DNA from: Tridacna crocea
Taxonomy: Eukaryota; Mollusca; Bivalvia; Cardiida; Cardiidae
Direction: 5' to 3'
Length of the DNA stretch: 64,000 bases
NCBI GenBank assembly: GCA_943736015.1
Contig: OX031070.1
Span: 43,734,173-43,798,172, forward strand
Shown here: positions 23,237 to 33,478 of the stretch, piece by piece
Layout: each line of letters starts with the position of its first letter
How positions within the stretch are numbered: position 1 is the first letter of the stretch
Made by a program: the position numbers and the translations under genes
The notes under the pieces: generated by a model
What the model was told of the DNA's origin: nothing
Database searches by the model: none
The model's input: the letters and a program-made list of their open reading frames with translations, nothing else

Positions 23237-23540
23237 TATTTAACATTTTTAGACATTAATAAATGTATTCATCTTAATAAAAAATGCGACAGGCCTCGTT
23301 ATGATTAAAGCTCGGTACACAAAGTAAGATTTTCTCTATGATTGCTTTTCGAAAACCGTATCAAGTTGATGTTTGATAAATTGCTGAAACTATGACACAG
23401 TCAGATCTCTGTTTGTTCGTGACAAACTTATAGCCTCACAAACATACAGTGGTTTTAATGGAAGGTAATCAGAGTGATAACGTGTGAAGCTTTTAACGAA
23501 ATGTGATTGCAGATAGAACCCGTGGGCATGTTGGTGCCTT
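23237..23540. other. No gene or repeat recognised
   Basis: A 73-codon minus-strand frame is present without recognisable features. Confidence 0.35.
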
Positions 23541-23544
23541 AATT

Positions 23545-24055
23545 CTTTCCAACACGATAAAACTAGTAGACTTGTCCAAATTGAAAGCATGACAATATAA
23601 AAGTGGCTCATATGATTGAATTTGTCTTTGATAGGAAAGTTCTAAACATTGTGGGGAAAAAGAAAAAAAAAAAAAAAGGAAAATGCTGGCAATTGACGAG
23701 AAATGTTGTGTTCCTAATTGAAGACAGTTTCAAGTTGTTTCTCATTTACGGTTTGTTGTCTGCGACTGCTTAGAATTTGATTTAATTTTCGTTTATTTAT
23801 CGTCGCTACCGGTTGCCCATCTGAGCGACGCCCCCAGAAGACGATTAGTTGTTACGGGGGATAGTGGACCTCGGTTTAATGTCTCATCCGAAAGACTATT
23901 AGTATTTTTAGTTGGCCAGCCGGGGATTCGAACCCACAACCTGTAGTGACCCGAAACACTGTGTTCACGAGTCCTAAGCTCTACCTATTGAGCTATATCG
24001 GCTGGTGAGTGCTTTGAATATGGACAAGTCCATTTTTATACTATAGTAGTGGTTA
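23545..24055. mobile_element. Rearranged P element holding a SINE
   Basis: Long-arm motifs on both sides (GACTTGTCCAAATTGAAAGC left; GCTTTGAATATGGACAAGTC right at 24011), a half-palindrome with poly-A at 23651, and a SINE between. Confidence 0.55.
23785..24008 (-). mobile_element. tRNA-derived SINE (family U)
   Basis: On the minus strand: A box TAGCTCAATAGGTAGAGCTT and B box GGTTGTGGGTTCGAATCCCC, then body GTCTTTCGGATGAGACATTA and 3' end GCAACCGGTAGCGACGATAA. Its TTTAATGTCTCATCCGAAAG gives the empty site used to date the P insertion at 45105. Confidence 0.85.
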
Positions 24056-24071
24056 AAGTACGGTCCTACAG

Positions 24072-24443
24072 TTAAGGTAAATACTGTGTAATGGAAAACA
24101 GCTATTTCCACTAAAATATCATCCTGCAAAATTAACTATAATTAAAAATGAGTATTATTGAACTACTTTCACCATTTCATTTTATTTCCATTTTGTCCTT
24201 CTTTGAATTATCATTTATAAATCTAAAACCACTATATTCTTAATTCAAAGAGATATAAGAATTACCCCCCTGTTCAGAAAACTAACAAAAGTATCAAAAA
24301 ATAATTTCAAAATAGACATGAACGGAATTTCTGATCCGTTAGAAATGTGCAAAAATATTATTTCTGCATAAATCTTTATTTATGCTTATTTATCAACCAA
24401 TTAGAATTTTCACCGAAAGTGCATTACACAGGTCTTACCTTAA
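24072..24443 (+). mobile_element. Q element, full
   Basis: TTAA + GGTAAATACTGTGTAATGG left, CATTACACAGGTCTTACC + TTAA right. Confidence 0.88.
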
Positions 24444-25435
24444 TACCAGGCGGAAACTGCTAGATTTTGATTCACTGTCTTCATCAGTTCACTGCATCAT
24501 TTAACTTGCATTCTAAGATGACACGTGAAATGGAAACTAAAGACAGCTACTTCCCATTATAGCTCTCTTCTACTTACTACAGACCTATTGTTCTACATGG
24601 CCGAGGACTAGTAAAAGAGAAACGAGCCCACTCCACTCAAAACAGCCAAAATCGCTGTCTTTTCACCCAAACAACTTTCCATACACCTAAAACGCTAAAA
24701 TACACGAGTTTGAGGAAAATACTTATTGAATAATGCTATCAATATTGGAGGAAAAAAATTGCGTCAATCGTCAGATAGACGAGCTTTTTTAGTTTCGGTA
24801 CTTTCATGTTAACTTGGTTACTATATTTATATAGATGTAAAATCTGTATGTGGCCAGAAATTGATTTGTATAATCATACATCAATACCACTCAAAGGTCA
24901 AGCGAACTTCAAAGGAACAAACAGAACGAAAGCTAAATTAACAATATCAGCAAATACGAGTACATGTAGATCAAAGGAAGCAAAACGGAAACGGATAGCC
25001 ATTAAATGATGGTGGCGAAATAAGCCGAAGTTTACCGAGTCTAGCCGATATTACTGGATTGGCGCTCTACCGGATATGGGAGTGTTTCACGGGTCATTAT
25101 GTGATTCAACATTGCACATTTAAATGTGAAATCAATATGACGTTATTTAACTAAAGCAGTCGAATAAACAGACATAGCTCTCATTTACGTTCAGTTGTCA
25201 CTTTGGAATCATCGATATGTTTTTATGTCATGTAAACACTTCTTTTCATATTAATGTACTCTTGTACGTAATGGTTTTTTTTTTGTCCCTTTCGCGATTT
25301 TACCATTTCCTTTGTCCAGGAGGAGAGAGTGATGAAAATCTAATATCTGGGCAAAGATTTAATCGTTTGCCCTACAATCTCGTGTATTAACGATCTTGGG
25401 AGAGAAATCTTTGAAAGCGTTGTGGCGGTGGAGTC
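24444..25435. other. No supported gene
   Basis: About 1 kb with modest GC; the frame 24806-25009 is Lys/Thr-rich and featureless. Confidence 0.4.
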
Positions 25436-25566
25436 ACCAATAATTTCAAGATAGACATCAAAGGAACTTCTTGTCGGTTAAAAATGTGCAAAAGTATTAT
25501 ATCCGTATTAATCTGTCTTTATCAACTGTCAAGAAATTTTATGCCATTACGGGTACACTACCTTAA
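25436..25566 (-). mobile_element. Q2 element, truncated
   Basis: Right third only, ending ATTACGGGTACACTACC + TTAA. Confidence 0.65.
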
Positions 25567-25627
25567 GAACGAAATTTCAAAATGATATAATTTCAAAAAT
25601 ACTTTGAAATACTTGAGCATAATGTTT

Positions 25628-25880
25628 CGGGTCTCTACAGGTTGTAGGTTCGAATCCGCGGCTGGCCAACTAAAATTACTAATAGTCTTTCGGACGAGAC
25701 ATTAAACCGAGGTCCCGTGTGACGTTGCTATACGCCGGGCACGTTAAAGAACCAGGCGAAGCTCTCAGTAGTTTCGGCCTGTATCCTTGCACTATTCCCA
25801 GTAACAAATAACCGTCTTCTGGGGGCGTCGCTCAGATGGGCAACCGGTAGCGACGATAAATAAACGGAAATAACCAAACC
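25628..25880 (+). mobile_element. tRNA-derived SINE U, head partly lost
   Basis: B box GGTTGTAGGTTCGAATCCGC then the full body to GCAACCGGTAGCGACGATAA and ATAAACGG. Confidence 0.8.
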
Positions 25881-25959
25881 AATACTTGATATAGCTGTTG
25901 CAATGTATTCCTAGCTTTTTGTGTATTTCCCGCCTTCTTTGTTGTTTGATAAAAAGTTA

Positions 25960-26200
25960 GCGTAAGTCTTTAACAAATGGCAAATTTTGGGACTCGTCAA
26001 AAAAGAAAAAAAATAGCAGATGACATTTCATAAAGGGCTCGGATGATGGAAAATAGTCTCTAAAAGAATGGAAAACGTTGTGGGGGGTGAAAAAAGAGAA
26101 AATGCTGGCTACCAGCATTTTCTCCTGTGTTCCCTTTAATGTTTTCAAAAGACCTTTCTCGCGGGATGAAAGAAAATTGGGATAGCTTAGTAAGGGGAGA
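25960..26200 (-). mobile_element. P element, decayed ends
   Basis: Left AACAAATGGCAAATTTTGGG; palindrome AGAGAAAATGCTGGCTACCA / GCATTTTCTC; right TAGTAAGGGG. Confidence 0.7.
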
Positions 26201-26227
26201 GCCTTTAGGCTGCCGAGCGCGACTAGC

Positions 26228-26312
26228 TGACCTTTTGCGGACAGTGTAGATCAAGATCAGACTGCACAGAACGTGCAGTCTGATCTTGGATCTACACTGT
26301 CCGATAATGACA
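26228..26312. repeat. S hairpin, best copy
   Basis: CGGACAGTGTAGATCAAGAT ... GACTGCACAGAACGTGCAGTC ... ATCTACACTGTCCG; almost perfect dyad (pieces given). Confidence 0.75.
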
Positions 26313-26449
26313 TTCTGTCCTCAATTAAAAATGACCATTTAGAACAGCAATGTTTGAGAATTCACTATCGACAAGTTTTCTATTCAGTTCTATCATGAGC
26401 GGGTTAAAGGCCCATTTGTGTCAAAAAAAAAAATAATGCAGGTGTTAAA

Positions 26450-26985
26450 GTGCATTTAAAATCGAACCATACCATCGATAAAAAGGTTCTATAGAAAATA
26501 TTGTTAAAGATGACAATCTCTTATTGTGTTGTTTGTCCTGGTGTTCATCCCGAGCAGAAAATTGAATTCTAAAATCAAGCAAAAAAAATAAACAAAGATA
26601 AGATGATCTGGTAACTTATAACCCTTTACCACGCAGTGACAACTTTTACTCATTAATGCTCATGAAAGAGATAGCTTTTGAAAACATTGTGGGAAAAGGA
26701 GAAAATGCTGGTTACCAGCATTTTCTCCTTTTTCCGCAATGTTTTTTTAATTTATCAAAGAAAAATCATTTGATATGGGCCACACAGAAAGAGTCGTCTG
26801 CAAGTGCTTTGAATTTGGACTTGTCTAAAATTTTGTTGTGTGGTGAAGGGTTTGCCTAGTTTTGAAATTAATTTCCCTGTCAGACACTGACATTTGGACC
26901 GACTATACAATGGCAGAATGTCATCTCCACAATAATCTCCATACTTTTAAATGGTATAATTTAAATTCAAATGCATTTTTAACTA
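26450..26985. mobile_element. TIR element (relative of 1-310) split by P
   Basis: GATGACAATCTCTTATTGTG at left and GAATGTCATCTCCACAATAA at right pair up; the middle holds the P element below. Confidence 0.45.
26618..26853 (+). mobile_element. P element nested in TIR element
   Basis: TATAACCCTTTACCACGC left, GTGTGGTGAAGGGTTTGCC right; perfect inner palindrome. Confidence 0.82.
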
Positions 26986-27203
26986 TACCAAACGACAAAA
27001 TTTTACGCAAGTCCAAATTGAAAGCATTTGCAGACCACAAAATGAATGTAACTCAAAAATTAATTTTTTTCCAGCAGGGTAGAAAACATTGTGGCTAAAG
27101 AAGAAAATGCTGGTAACCAGCATTTTCTCCTATTCCCACAATGTTTTCAAAAGTCTCCTATCTCAGGGTCGTAAAAATCAGGAATTGTTTGGTAAAGGGT
27201 TAA
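26979..27203 (-). mobile_element. P element in the Kv intron
   Basis: TTAA at both ends. Lies 57 bp downstream of the Kv exon donor. Palindrome GTGGCTAAAGAAG / CTCCTATTCCCAC has unmatched changes. Confidence 0.87.
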
Positions 27204-27260
27204 TGCCCTATTGTTTATCTTTAGCAGCTATTGTTACTTTAAGTTTTTAAAGGTACTTAC

Positions 27261-27818
27261 CAATGCTTTCTTTGAACTGTAAGGGTCCTGTAGGGCCCGC
27301 CATAACCTCGGCTTCGTTCTACTGAAGAAAGAAGCCGAAGGGGACACATAGACCGAATAGAATTTATTCCTTTCGTCCGCCTCGAATTTCTCCAGCATGT
27401 CCAAAGTTTCTTCGTAACTGATATAGTTCACCCAGCAACATTGCTCTATATCCTTGTCTTCTAGTTCCCAGTAGTCTAATTCAGCTTTGGCAGCAGGCCC
27501 GCAAACATCACTCGGCATGTGTAGTTTGCCGATTCTGTAATAATTCAAAATGGAAGGGAACATCTGTGGATTGCGGTCAAAAAAGAATTCCCGTTTGCCT
27601 TGAGCTTTGGCCGCCTCTGCAACCGCGTACAGCCGGGTTTCTGGCCTTTTGAGCAGGGTGGAGATCTGGGTCTCGTGCCGCACACCTCCGACGTTCAGCA
27701 CAATGATATCGTCATCTTTCATAGGTCGGTTTTGGCTGATTGGAGAGTCTGTTTTGACTTTGGCTTGGTCTGCCTTTACAAGGTTTCCAACAATGTCCGT
27801 TATTTTCAGTCTATCCAT
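27261..27818 (-). CDS. Kv3/Shaw-type voltage-gated potassium channel, first coding exon (T1 domain), partial
   Basis: The exon encodes the cytoplasmic N-terminus and T1 tetramerisation domain of a voltage-gated potassium channel; T1 sets subunit assembly within a Kv subfamily. Seen: 186 codons from ATG 27818, with T1 starting near residue 37 (DDIIVLNVGGVRHET), FFFDRNPQMFPSILNYYR at about 78-95, and the zinc motif H100-x5-C106-x20-C127-C128 that marks non-Shaker (Kv2/3/4) T1 domains. The end, LQDPYSSKKAL, matches the Kv3/Shaw linker before S1. The exon ends in phase 0 at a donor, AAAGCATTG|GTAAGT, with the intron beginning at 27260. The frame runs 15 codons further upstream without an ATG, behind a poly-T tract, so 27818 is preferred as start. 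No S1-S6 exon was found at lower coordinates, so the intron must run out of the window or the gene is split. A P element occupies the intron 57 bp past the donor. Confidence 0.93.
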
Positions 27819-27863
27819 GTTTTTTTTTTTTATATGCTCCCAGTAAATATTATCGGAACACAA

Positions 27864-28298
27864 AAGATTCTACATAGCTTTATGCCAACAACCTCGCAAA
27901 ATTTTAAGACATAATATAGTTTTCAATCCTGCTTCGTTGTCATTTCGCTGCTATTTGTTCTTGTCTTATTCCATTATTGATTTGATTTCTATACGTGCAC
28001 ACCAATTGGGATAAACATATTTCACCCTCTTTCCTTTTATTGAATCGTTTGTCTTGAAATCTATTTTTGTTTTAAATATTCATTTAAAGCAAGAGAATTA
28101 TTTAAATATCGTTTGTTATGACACTGTCTTTTTATGAATTATATTGTGTCGTTTGGTGTTATGAGAGACTCTGTGTGCTGTCATTTAACTCGCAGTTCTA
28201 TTGTTTTCTTTTTTTTTTTCAATTTTAGCGAGAAGGAAATGTTTGGAAAACGACTATGAAGGATAAAAGATTGTCTATGCATCCTGAAATAAAATAAG
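27864..28298. other. Region upstream of the Kv exon; no element seen
   Basis: AT-rich, plausible 5' UTR or promoter-proximal sequence of the Kv gene. No TATA or initiator can be defended. Confidence 0.35.
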
Positions 28299-28500
28299 TC
28301 ACAGCTCCAGATAAGGGGGTGTGTGGTGTTTTTTCTAAATCCATTATTTCTCCTCGAAACCCTATGTTGTGGGTACTCATTAGAATCGTCTCAACGAGAC
28401 GATTCTAATGAGTACCCACAACATAGGGTCTAGTGGAGAATAATTGATATTTTCAATTTTGAAATAAATCAAAATCACCCCCTCTATATCTGGAGTTCTG
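28299..28500. mobile_element. E hairpin element, copy 2
   Basis: Ends CAGCTCCAGATAAGGGGGTG / CACCCCCTCTATATCTGGAG; inner palindrome AACCCTATGTTGTGGGTACT ... GAATCGTCTCAACGAGACGATTC. Matches copy 1 (22514). Confidence 0.78.
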
Positions 28501-29430
28501 AATAATGCCATATCCACACTGCTTGATTCGCTTGACTCATATTAGAATGATACTACATATTTCTTCCTTGTGGAATCTTAAAATAATCCAAAGAAATCTC
28601 CTACAGTTTCACCTTATTTACATCCGGGTGACTCACAGAAACGAAATAAAGTAGTTCCTAAATTTTCTTCCATTTTTTTTTCCTGCTTTTTTTTTCTGCC
28701 TGTGATGTGACTTCTCTCCTATAAACTCCTAATTTGATTAGACCCGGCAAAACTATTAACGAAGGTCGATTTCATTAAAAGCGGTGAGTTCGGTTTTCCT
28801 CGGTAAGCATCGCTTTGGAAATTGTCGTCTGCTCTGTGAAAAGCAGAAATTAATATCGAACAGCCTCGTTTATCGACTTGCTGAATGGAATAAATTTACC
28901 CTTTACGTTATGTAGACATATTTTGATGGTCGCAAAAACTATACTAGAAAGATAGACAGCCAACATAATTGTTCGTAACGACCGATTTTTCTACGAGTGA
29001 CAACATTTCCTTCACGTTTCCTTATTCCAATTTCTATGAAAATTTTATTCTTTGTACATGTATTTCACCTGACAATTTTTCTTTTCAATTAGAAGAGTCC
29101 ATTGTGCGTTGATGATATTGGGAATACACAGGTAAGGTTTTCGAATTAGAATCTGTTCCAAATATAGGAAATTTTTCCAATAACCTTTTTTCATGGTCGC
29201 CATCTTTAAACAAGGTCACTGTGGGTTGTGTAGTCATCTTTATGCAGAAATTAACTTTTCTGTCTGTCTGTCGCCCTCTCTGGCTCTCTCGCCTAGGCCT
29301 TTTGGAGAAGTTATGTGTTATGGGACTAATGTTTTGCGTAATAAAATTCCAAAACACATAACTTACAAACTTTATTAGTCCATGGAATAAAATGGCCGCT
29401 CGTGACATTATCTCCCGATAGATACACATC
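28501..29430. other. No supported gene
   Basis: The minus-strand frame 29085-29429 (TTQPTVTLFKDGDHEKRLLE) is the most protein-like but has no domain or clear splice partner. Confidence 0.35.
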
Positions 29431-29715
29431 TAATTTGGGCATTCTGGGTGCAGAACCGGACTACTTTTCTAAGGGACAACAGTTACTTTGAATTTCAAAT
29501 CAAAATAAAAGTTTACTCAATAAAACTCTATCTGGTGCGATTCATTCAGCTATGATCAGCAGTTTAGAGAAATCAGTTGCTTAAACAGGACTTATTTCTC
29601 CTCGTACGCATTGATGAATGCCATGTTCTCCATTGCTACTTTATAGCGCGTATTACTACAATCTTCCCAAAAATGGGGTGGGGGAGGAGGGATGCGTCAT
29701 AGCAGACAGGTCGAA
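29431..29715 (+). repeat. W repeat, copy 3
   Basis: GGGCATTCTGGGTGCAGAACC ... GCAGACAGGTCGAATCTTTT (first piece one base over the repeat's core). Confidence 0.65.
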
Positions 29716-29729
29716 TCTTTTAAAAGCTT

Positions 29730-29934
29730 CTTTCACAGAGGTGTGGAAAAGTCGGGATTGTCTGGTAAAGGGTTAATATCTTCTTTCTCTCTGTTGACTC
29801 CTTTTCTCCTTTTCCCACAATGTTTTCAAGCCTTCACAGAACAAATTTCAAATTTTCAGTCCGTTTTATTTTATCGTCTGCAAATGCTTTCGATTTGGAC
29901 AAACCTAAAATTTTGTCGTTTGGTAATGAGTTAA
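29730..29934 (+). mobile_element. Rearranged P fragments
   Basis: A short-arm end (GGGATTGTCTGGTAAAGGG + TTAA) joins a half palindrome (CTCCTTTTCCCACAATG) and long arm ending TTAA at 29931, which is shared with the next element. Confidence 0.6.
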
Positions 29935-30568
29935 GGTAGTGGACTCGTAATACTTTAGTGCAGCATGGCATAAAAGTTCTTGACAGATTATAAAGACAGA
30001 TTTATACAGATATAATATTTTTGCACATTTTTAACCGACCAGAAATTCCTTTGAAGTCTATCTTGAAATTATTTGTTGTTATTTTTGTTGGGTGTTCCAT
30101 AAAAGGGAGGTAACTATTATAACCTTTTTGTAATGAAAATATAGTGGTTTTAGATTCATAAATGGCTCGCAACACGGGAAAAGCGGCATTCGGACATTTG
30201 CGTAAAGTGTCGTCTCGGATCAGCCTGCGCAGTCCGCGCAGGCTAATCCGAGACGGCACTTTACGACTACATTAGATTTTGTGCTAAAGTAGACTTTTGC
30301 GGAACAGAAAATCACATTATAACGGAAATTGTAGTTTTGGATTAACCTGCGCAGACAGCCCAGGCTGATCCGAGACGACACTTTACGCAAACGTCCGAAT
30401 GCCCCTTTTCCCGTGTTGCGGGCCAAATGATAATTGTAGGAAGGGCAAAAAAGGAAAAAGTGGGTCGGTGAAAGTAGTACAATAATACTCATTTTTAGTC
30501 TTAGCAAATTTTGTAGGATAATATTACAGTGGATATAGTTGTTTTCTATTACGGGTCCACAACTTTAA
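29931..30568 (-). mobile_element. Q2 element, full, with nested insertion
   Basis: TTAA + GGTAGTGGACTCGTAAT left; TATTACGGGTCCACAAC(T) + TTAA right. Interrupted at ATTCATAAA/AATGATAATT. Confidence 0.8.
30163..30425. mobile_element. GCAACACG-ended hairpin element nested in Q2
   Basis: TGGCTCGCAACACGGGAAAA left and TTTTCCCGTGTTGCGGGCCA right. Two inner hairpins: GATCAGCCTGCGCAGTCCGC / GCGCAGGCTAATCC and a second near 30345. Comparison with intact Q2 (ATAAATGATAATT) gives a clean empty site. Confidence 0.85.
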
Positions 30569-30896
30569 CTCATTTCAAGGCGGTGTTTTTGTGTCAGAAA
30601 TTGGTTAAATCTATCGTTAATTCGACTACATTAAAATCAATTACAGGTTACTTTATAAGACGTTTAATTGAAAGACAAATTTCATTAAACCTTGAAGTTT
30701 GGTATTCAAATTTTTTAACATTTCGCCAAAATTGAAAAATAAATATATCACTGAAATCTATATACATGTAAATAAAAAATACAAATCTTCGGCCCATAAC
30801 TCATCGGTAAACGTCAACGTTTTCGTAAAGGTTATTCGGTCACTTTAGGCAACCTCTGTCTTTAATATTTAAGGAGACTCCCTAATTCACTAGGCC
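30569..30896. other. AT-rich, nothing recognised
   Basis: No element or credible frame. Confidence 0.4.
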
Positions 30897-31103
30897 GTAC
30901 TAATAGTCTTTCGGATGAGACGTTAAACCGAGGTCCCGTGTGACGGTGCTACACACCGAGCACGTTAAAGAACCAGGCGGAATTCTCAGTAGTTTCGTCC
31001 TGTATCCTTGCACTATCCCCCGTAACAACTAACCGTCTTCTGGGGGCGTCGCTCAGATGGGCAACCGGTAGCGACGATAAATAAACGAAAATAATCAATC
31101 AAA
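30897..31103 (+). mobile_element. SINE U, 5'-truncated
   Basis: From ACTAATAGTCTTTCGGATGA to GCAACCGGTAGCGACGATAA and ATAAACG; head missing. Confidence 0.8.
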
Positions 31104-31107
31104 AACT

Positions 31108-31318
31108 AGGCCGTGGTCCGTGGTCGTGAGGTAGAGCGTCGGCCTCATAACCTAAGGGTCCTGAGTTCGATACCCGGGAGCGGGTGTCAACTTTGGGATT
31201 TTTCATTGGCCCACACATTCGGCGCGAGTACTGGTGTAGTTCCCAGGAAGCAGAATCGAGAGATATTAGTATAAGTTGTAAGAACTTGTTTCTCAATCGA
31301 TGTAAAATAAATAAAACT
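31108..31318 (+). mobile_element. tRNA-derived SINE (second family)
   Basis: A-box-like GTGGTCGTGAGGTAGAGCG, B box CTGAGTTCGATACCCGGG, then ACACATTCGGCGCGAGTACT and an A-rich AATAAATAAAAC tail. A worn reverse copy sits at 50640. Confidence 0.75.
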
Positions 31319-31423
31319 AAACTAATTCACCAGTAAGTATCGTGTGACATCGACGTTTTAAAGGATGTTCGGCCAGTCTCGGCAACTGCCGTCTTTTGAT
31401 ATAAGAGTTAGCGGCCGTAGACC

Positions 31424-31654
31424 TTAACCCTTAACCCAACGACAAAATTTTAGAAAGGTCCAAATTGAAAGCATTTGCAGATCACAAAAATAAAAGTGAC
31501 TGAACTTTTGAAATTTGTATCAAAGAGGAGAGAAAACATTGTGGGAAAATGAGAAAATGCTGGTTACCAGCATTTTCTCCTTTTCCCAAAAAGTTTTCAA
31601 AAAGCTTCTTTCTCAGGGTCGTCAAAGGTCGGCATTGTGTGGTAAAGGGATAAA
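31424..31654 (-). mobile_element. P element
   Basis: CTTAACCCTTAACCCAACGA left (two TTAA candidates), right GTGTGGTAAAGGGATAAAA. Palindrome good except AAAATGAG. Confidence 0.8.
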
Positions 31655-31794
31655 AGACGGAAACTGCCGAGATTGGAGAATAGTCAGTACAACAACGTCG
31701 ATGTTAAACGGTATTTACCGATAAGTTAGTAAGTCTGCGGTCCCTAACTTGGAATTTGCCAAGACTTGCCCATCTACGCGAGCCAAGGTTACGA

Positions 31795-32845
31795 CATCTT
31801 TGCAAGTCAAGGGTTGCGATTCACTACGCTACTCTACCCTAGGCGGATCGAACTTGATTTCGACAATCACCCGATACGCATGTTTATTGGTTGCTGCTAG
31901 CTCTAACTGCATCAAATCAAATCGCTCGTAGCATTTCATCTTTGATAAAAATAGAACAGGGTCGCGATAAAAATAGAAGGTAAACATGAATACCTCCGTG
32001 GATGTGCGCAGGATCTGTAATGATTTATTACTGAAGAAAACATAGACCGGAACAAAATTTACATTAACTTTCAATTTGACCAATCAATTATCAGATGTTT
32101 TAGGCTATATCCCAGCACTTGAGCGTGTGGTTATTGCTTCATGTTGAATTATTGTATTTGTTAGCGGTTTGTAAAACGACATTTCATTGGCTACAAGAAA
32201 TATGATGTAAAGGGAGATAATAAGCAGCATCTAATAGGGGCGTGTCGCGGGAATCTCGAAATAGGGCTCGATCCGCCAAGATAAAATCCACGTAGTGATC
32301 GTAACCTTGGCTCGCGAAGATGAGGTTACGTTCACTGCGTGGATCTTACCATGACGGATTGAGCCCGATTTTGAGATTCCCACGATATGCCCCCTATTGG
32401 ATGCTGGTTATTATCCCCCTTTATATCATAATTAGCCAATGAAATATCGTTTAACAAACCGCTTGCGAATACAATAATTCAACATGAAGCAAACTTACCC
32501 TGACATTCATCCTAAGGTGCTTGAATATAGCTTAAACCCCCTGATAATTGATTGGTGGCACTGAAACTTTCTGTTAATATTTATTCGTCTATGAATCGGT
32601 AATATATCATAACAGATCCTGCACACATTCACGAAGGTATCCATGCGTACCTTATATATTTTCTATTCGAAAGGCCGCGACCTTTGTTCTATTTTTATCA
32701 AAAATAAAATGCTACGAGCAATTTGATTCCTGCAAGTAATAGCTGCAACCAATGAAAATGCGTATCGGGGGAATGTCGAAATCAAGCTCGATCCGCCAAG
32801 GGTAGAGTAGCGTAGTGGATCGTCACCCTAGGCTTGCGAAGATGA
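31795..32845. mobile_element. 1.05-kb foldback: two TIR elements in inverted tandem
   Basis: The left arm (from CATCTTTGCAAGTCAAGGG) pairs with the right arm (to CTAGGCTTGCGAAGATG) over about 520 bp each, with small gaps; the axis is near 32314 (CCTTGGCTCGCGAAGATGAGG, stated as a 21-base pair of pieces CCTTGGCTCG + CGAAGATGAGG). The loop sequence (ATCGTAACCTTGGCTCGCG) resembles the outer tips (GATCGTCACCCTAGGCTTGC), so each arm looks like a complete element with its own inverted ends. Non-coding; the frame 31829-32083 lies in it. Confidence 0.8.
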
Positions 32846-33248
32846 GATTTGCCGAAAACTCTTTACGTAGATGTCAATGTTACACGATATTTACCGACAA
32901 CTTAGTGACTCTACTGCCCCAAATTCTCATATAATTAGACGGAAGCTCCCGAGATTTGCCGAACAGCCTTTACGAAAACGTCCATGTTAAACGATATTTA
33001 CCGGTGATTTAGAGTTCGTAGTCCTTAAACTTGCAAGTCAATAATTTTTTCTTCTTCTTTTATTATTGTTGATTGGTGGACAGTGTAAACCGAGATCAGA
33101 CCGTACAAACGTGCCAGTCTGATATTGCTCGACACTGACAATTACTGCGAATCGATTTTTTCGACATACTGGGAGTTCATTTCATGATCGCATTGCTTTA
33201 AAAATTAAGACTTATCCTCCCGTTTGCGAGCATGGTTGGATCATCAGG
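32846..33248. repeat. Repeats of CGATATTTACCG and an S hairpin relic
   Basis: TTACACGATATTTACCGACA and TTAAACGATATTTACCGGTG recur (also ACGGTATTTACCGATAAG at 31709). S-like GACAGTGTAAACCGAGATCA / GTCTGATATTGCTCGACACTG at about 33077-33137. Confidence 0.45.
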
Positions 33249-33249
33249 A

Positions 33250-33478
33250 GGTTTTTTTTTTCACTACACGATCCGTCGTTTTCACGAACCTGAGGAAAAA
33301 TGCTACAGAACACGATGTAGGAAAGAGAAAAATGCTGGTATCCTGCATTGTCGTCCTTCCTACGATGGTTCCCATTCTCATCCGAACAAATTCATATATT
33401 AATATTCACTTGTAATTTGTCGTCTACAAATGTTCCTTATATGGCAGATGAAAGGATTTCTTGTTTGTGGAGAGTTAA
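33250..33478 (+). mobile_element. P element, decayed, abutting the EEP stop codon
   Basis: Left CACTACACGATCCGTCG; worn palindrome GAAAAATGCTGGTATCCTGC; long-arm motif GTCGTCTACAAATG; right end GGAGAG + TTAA at 33475-33478, whose reverse complement supplies the last two bases' context of TGTTAA, the EEP stop. Confidence 0.65.

Noticed and set aside
23900..24008. tRNA gene on the minus strand
   Set aside because: It is the head of a dispersed U SINE with the same 3' body in four other places.
29085..29429. Minus-strand frame, possible upstream Kv or unrelated exon
   Set aside because: No donor in frame before its stop, no recognisable domain; kept only as a note.
30163..30425. Rho-independent terminator-like GC hairpins
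   Set aside because: Bacterial terminators are not expected here; these are hairpins of a dispersed element.
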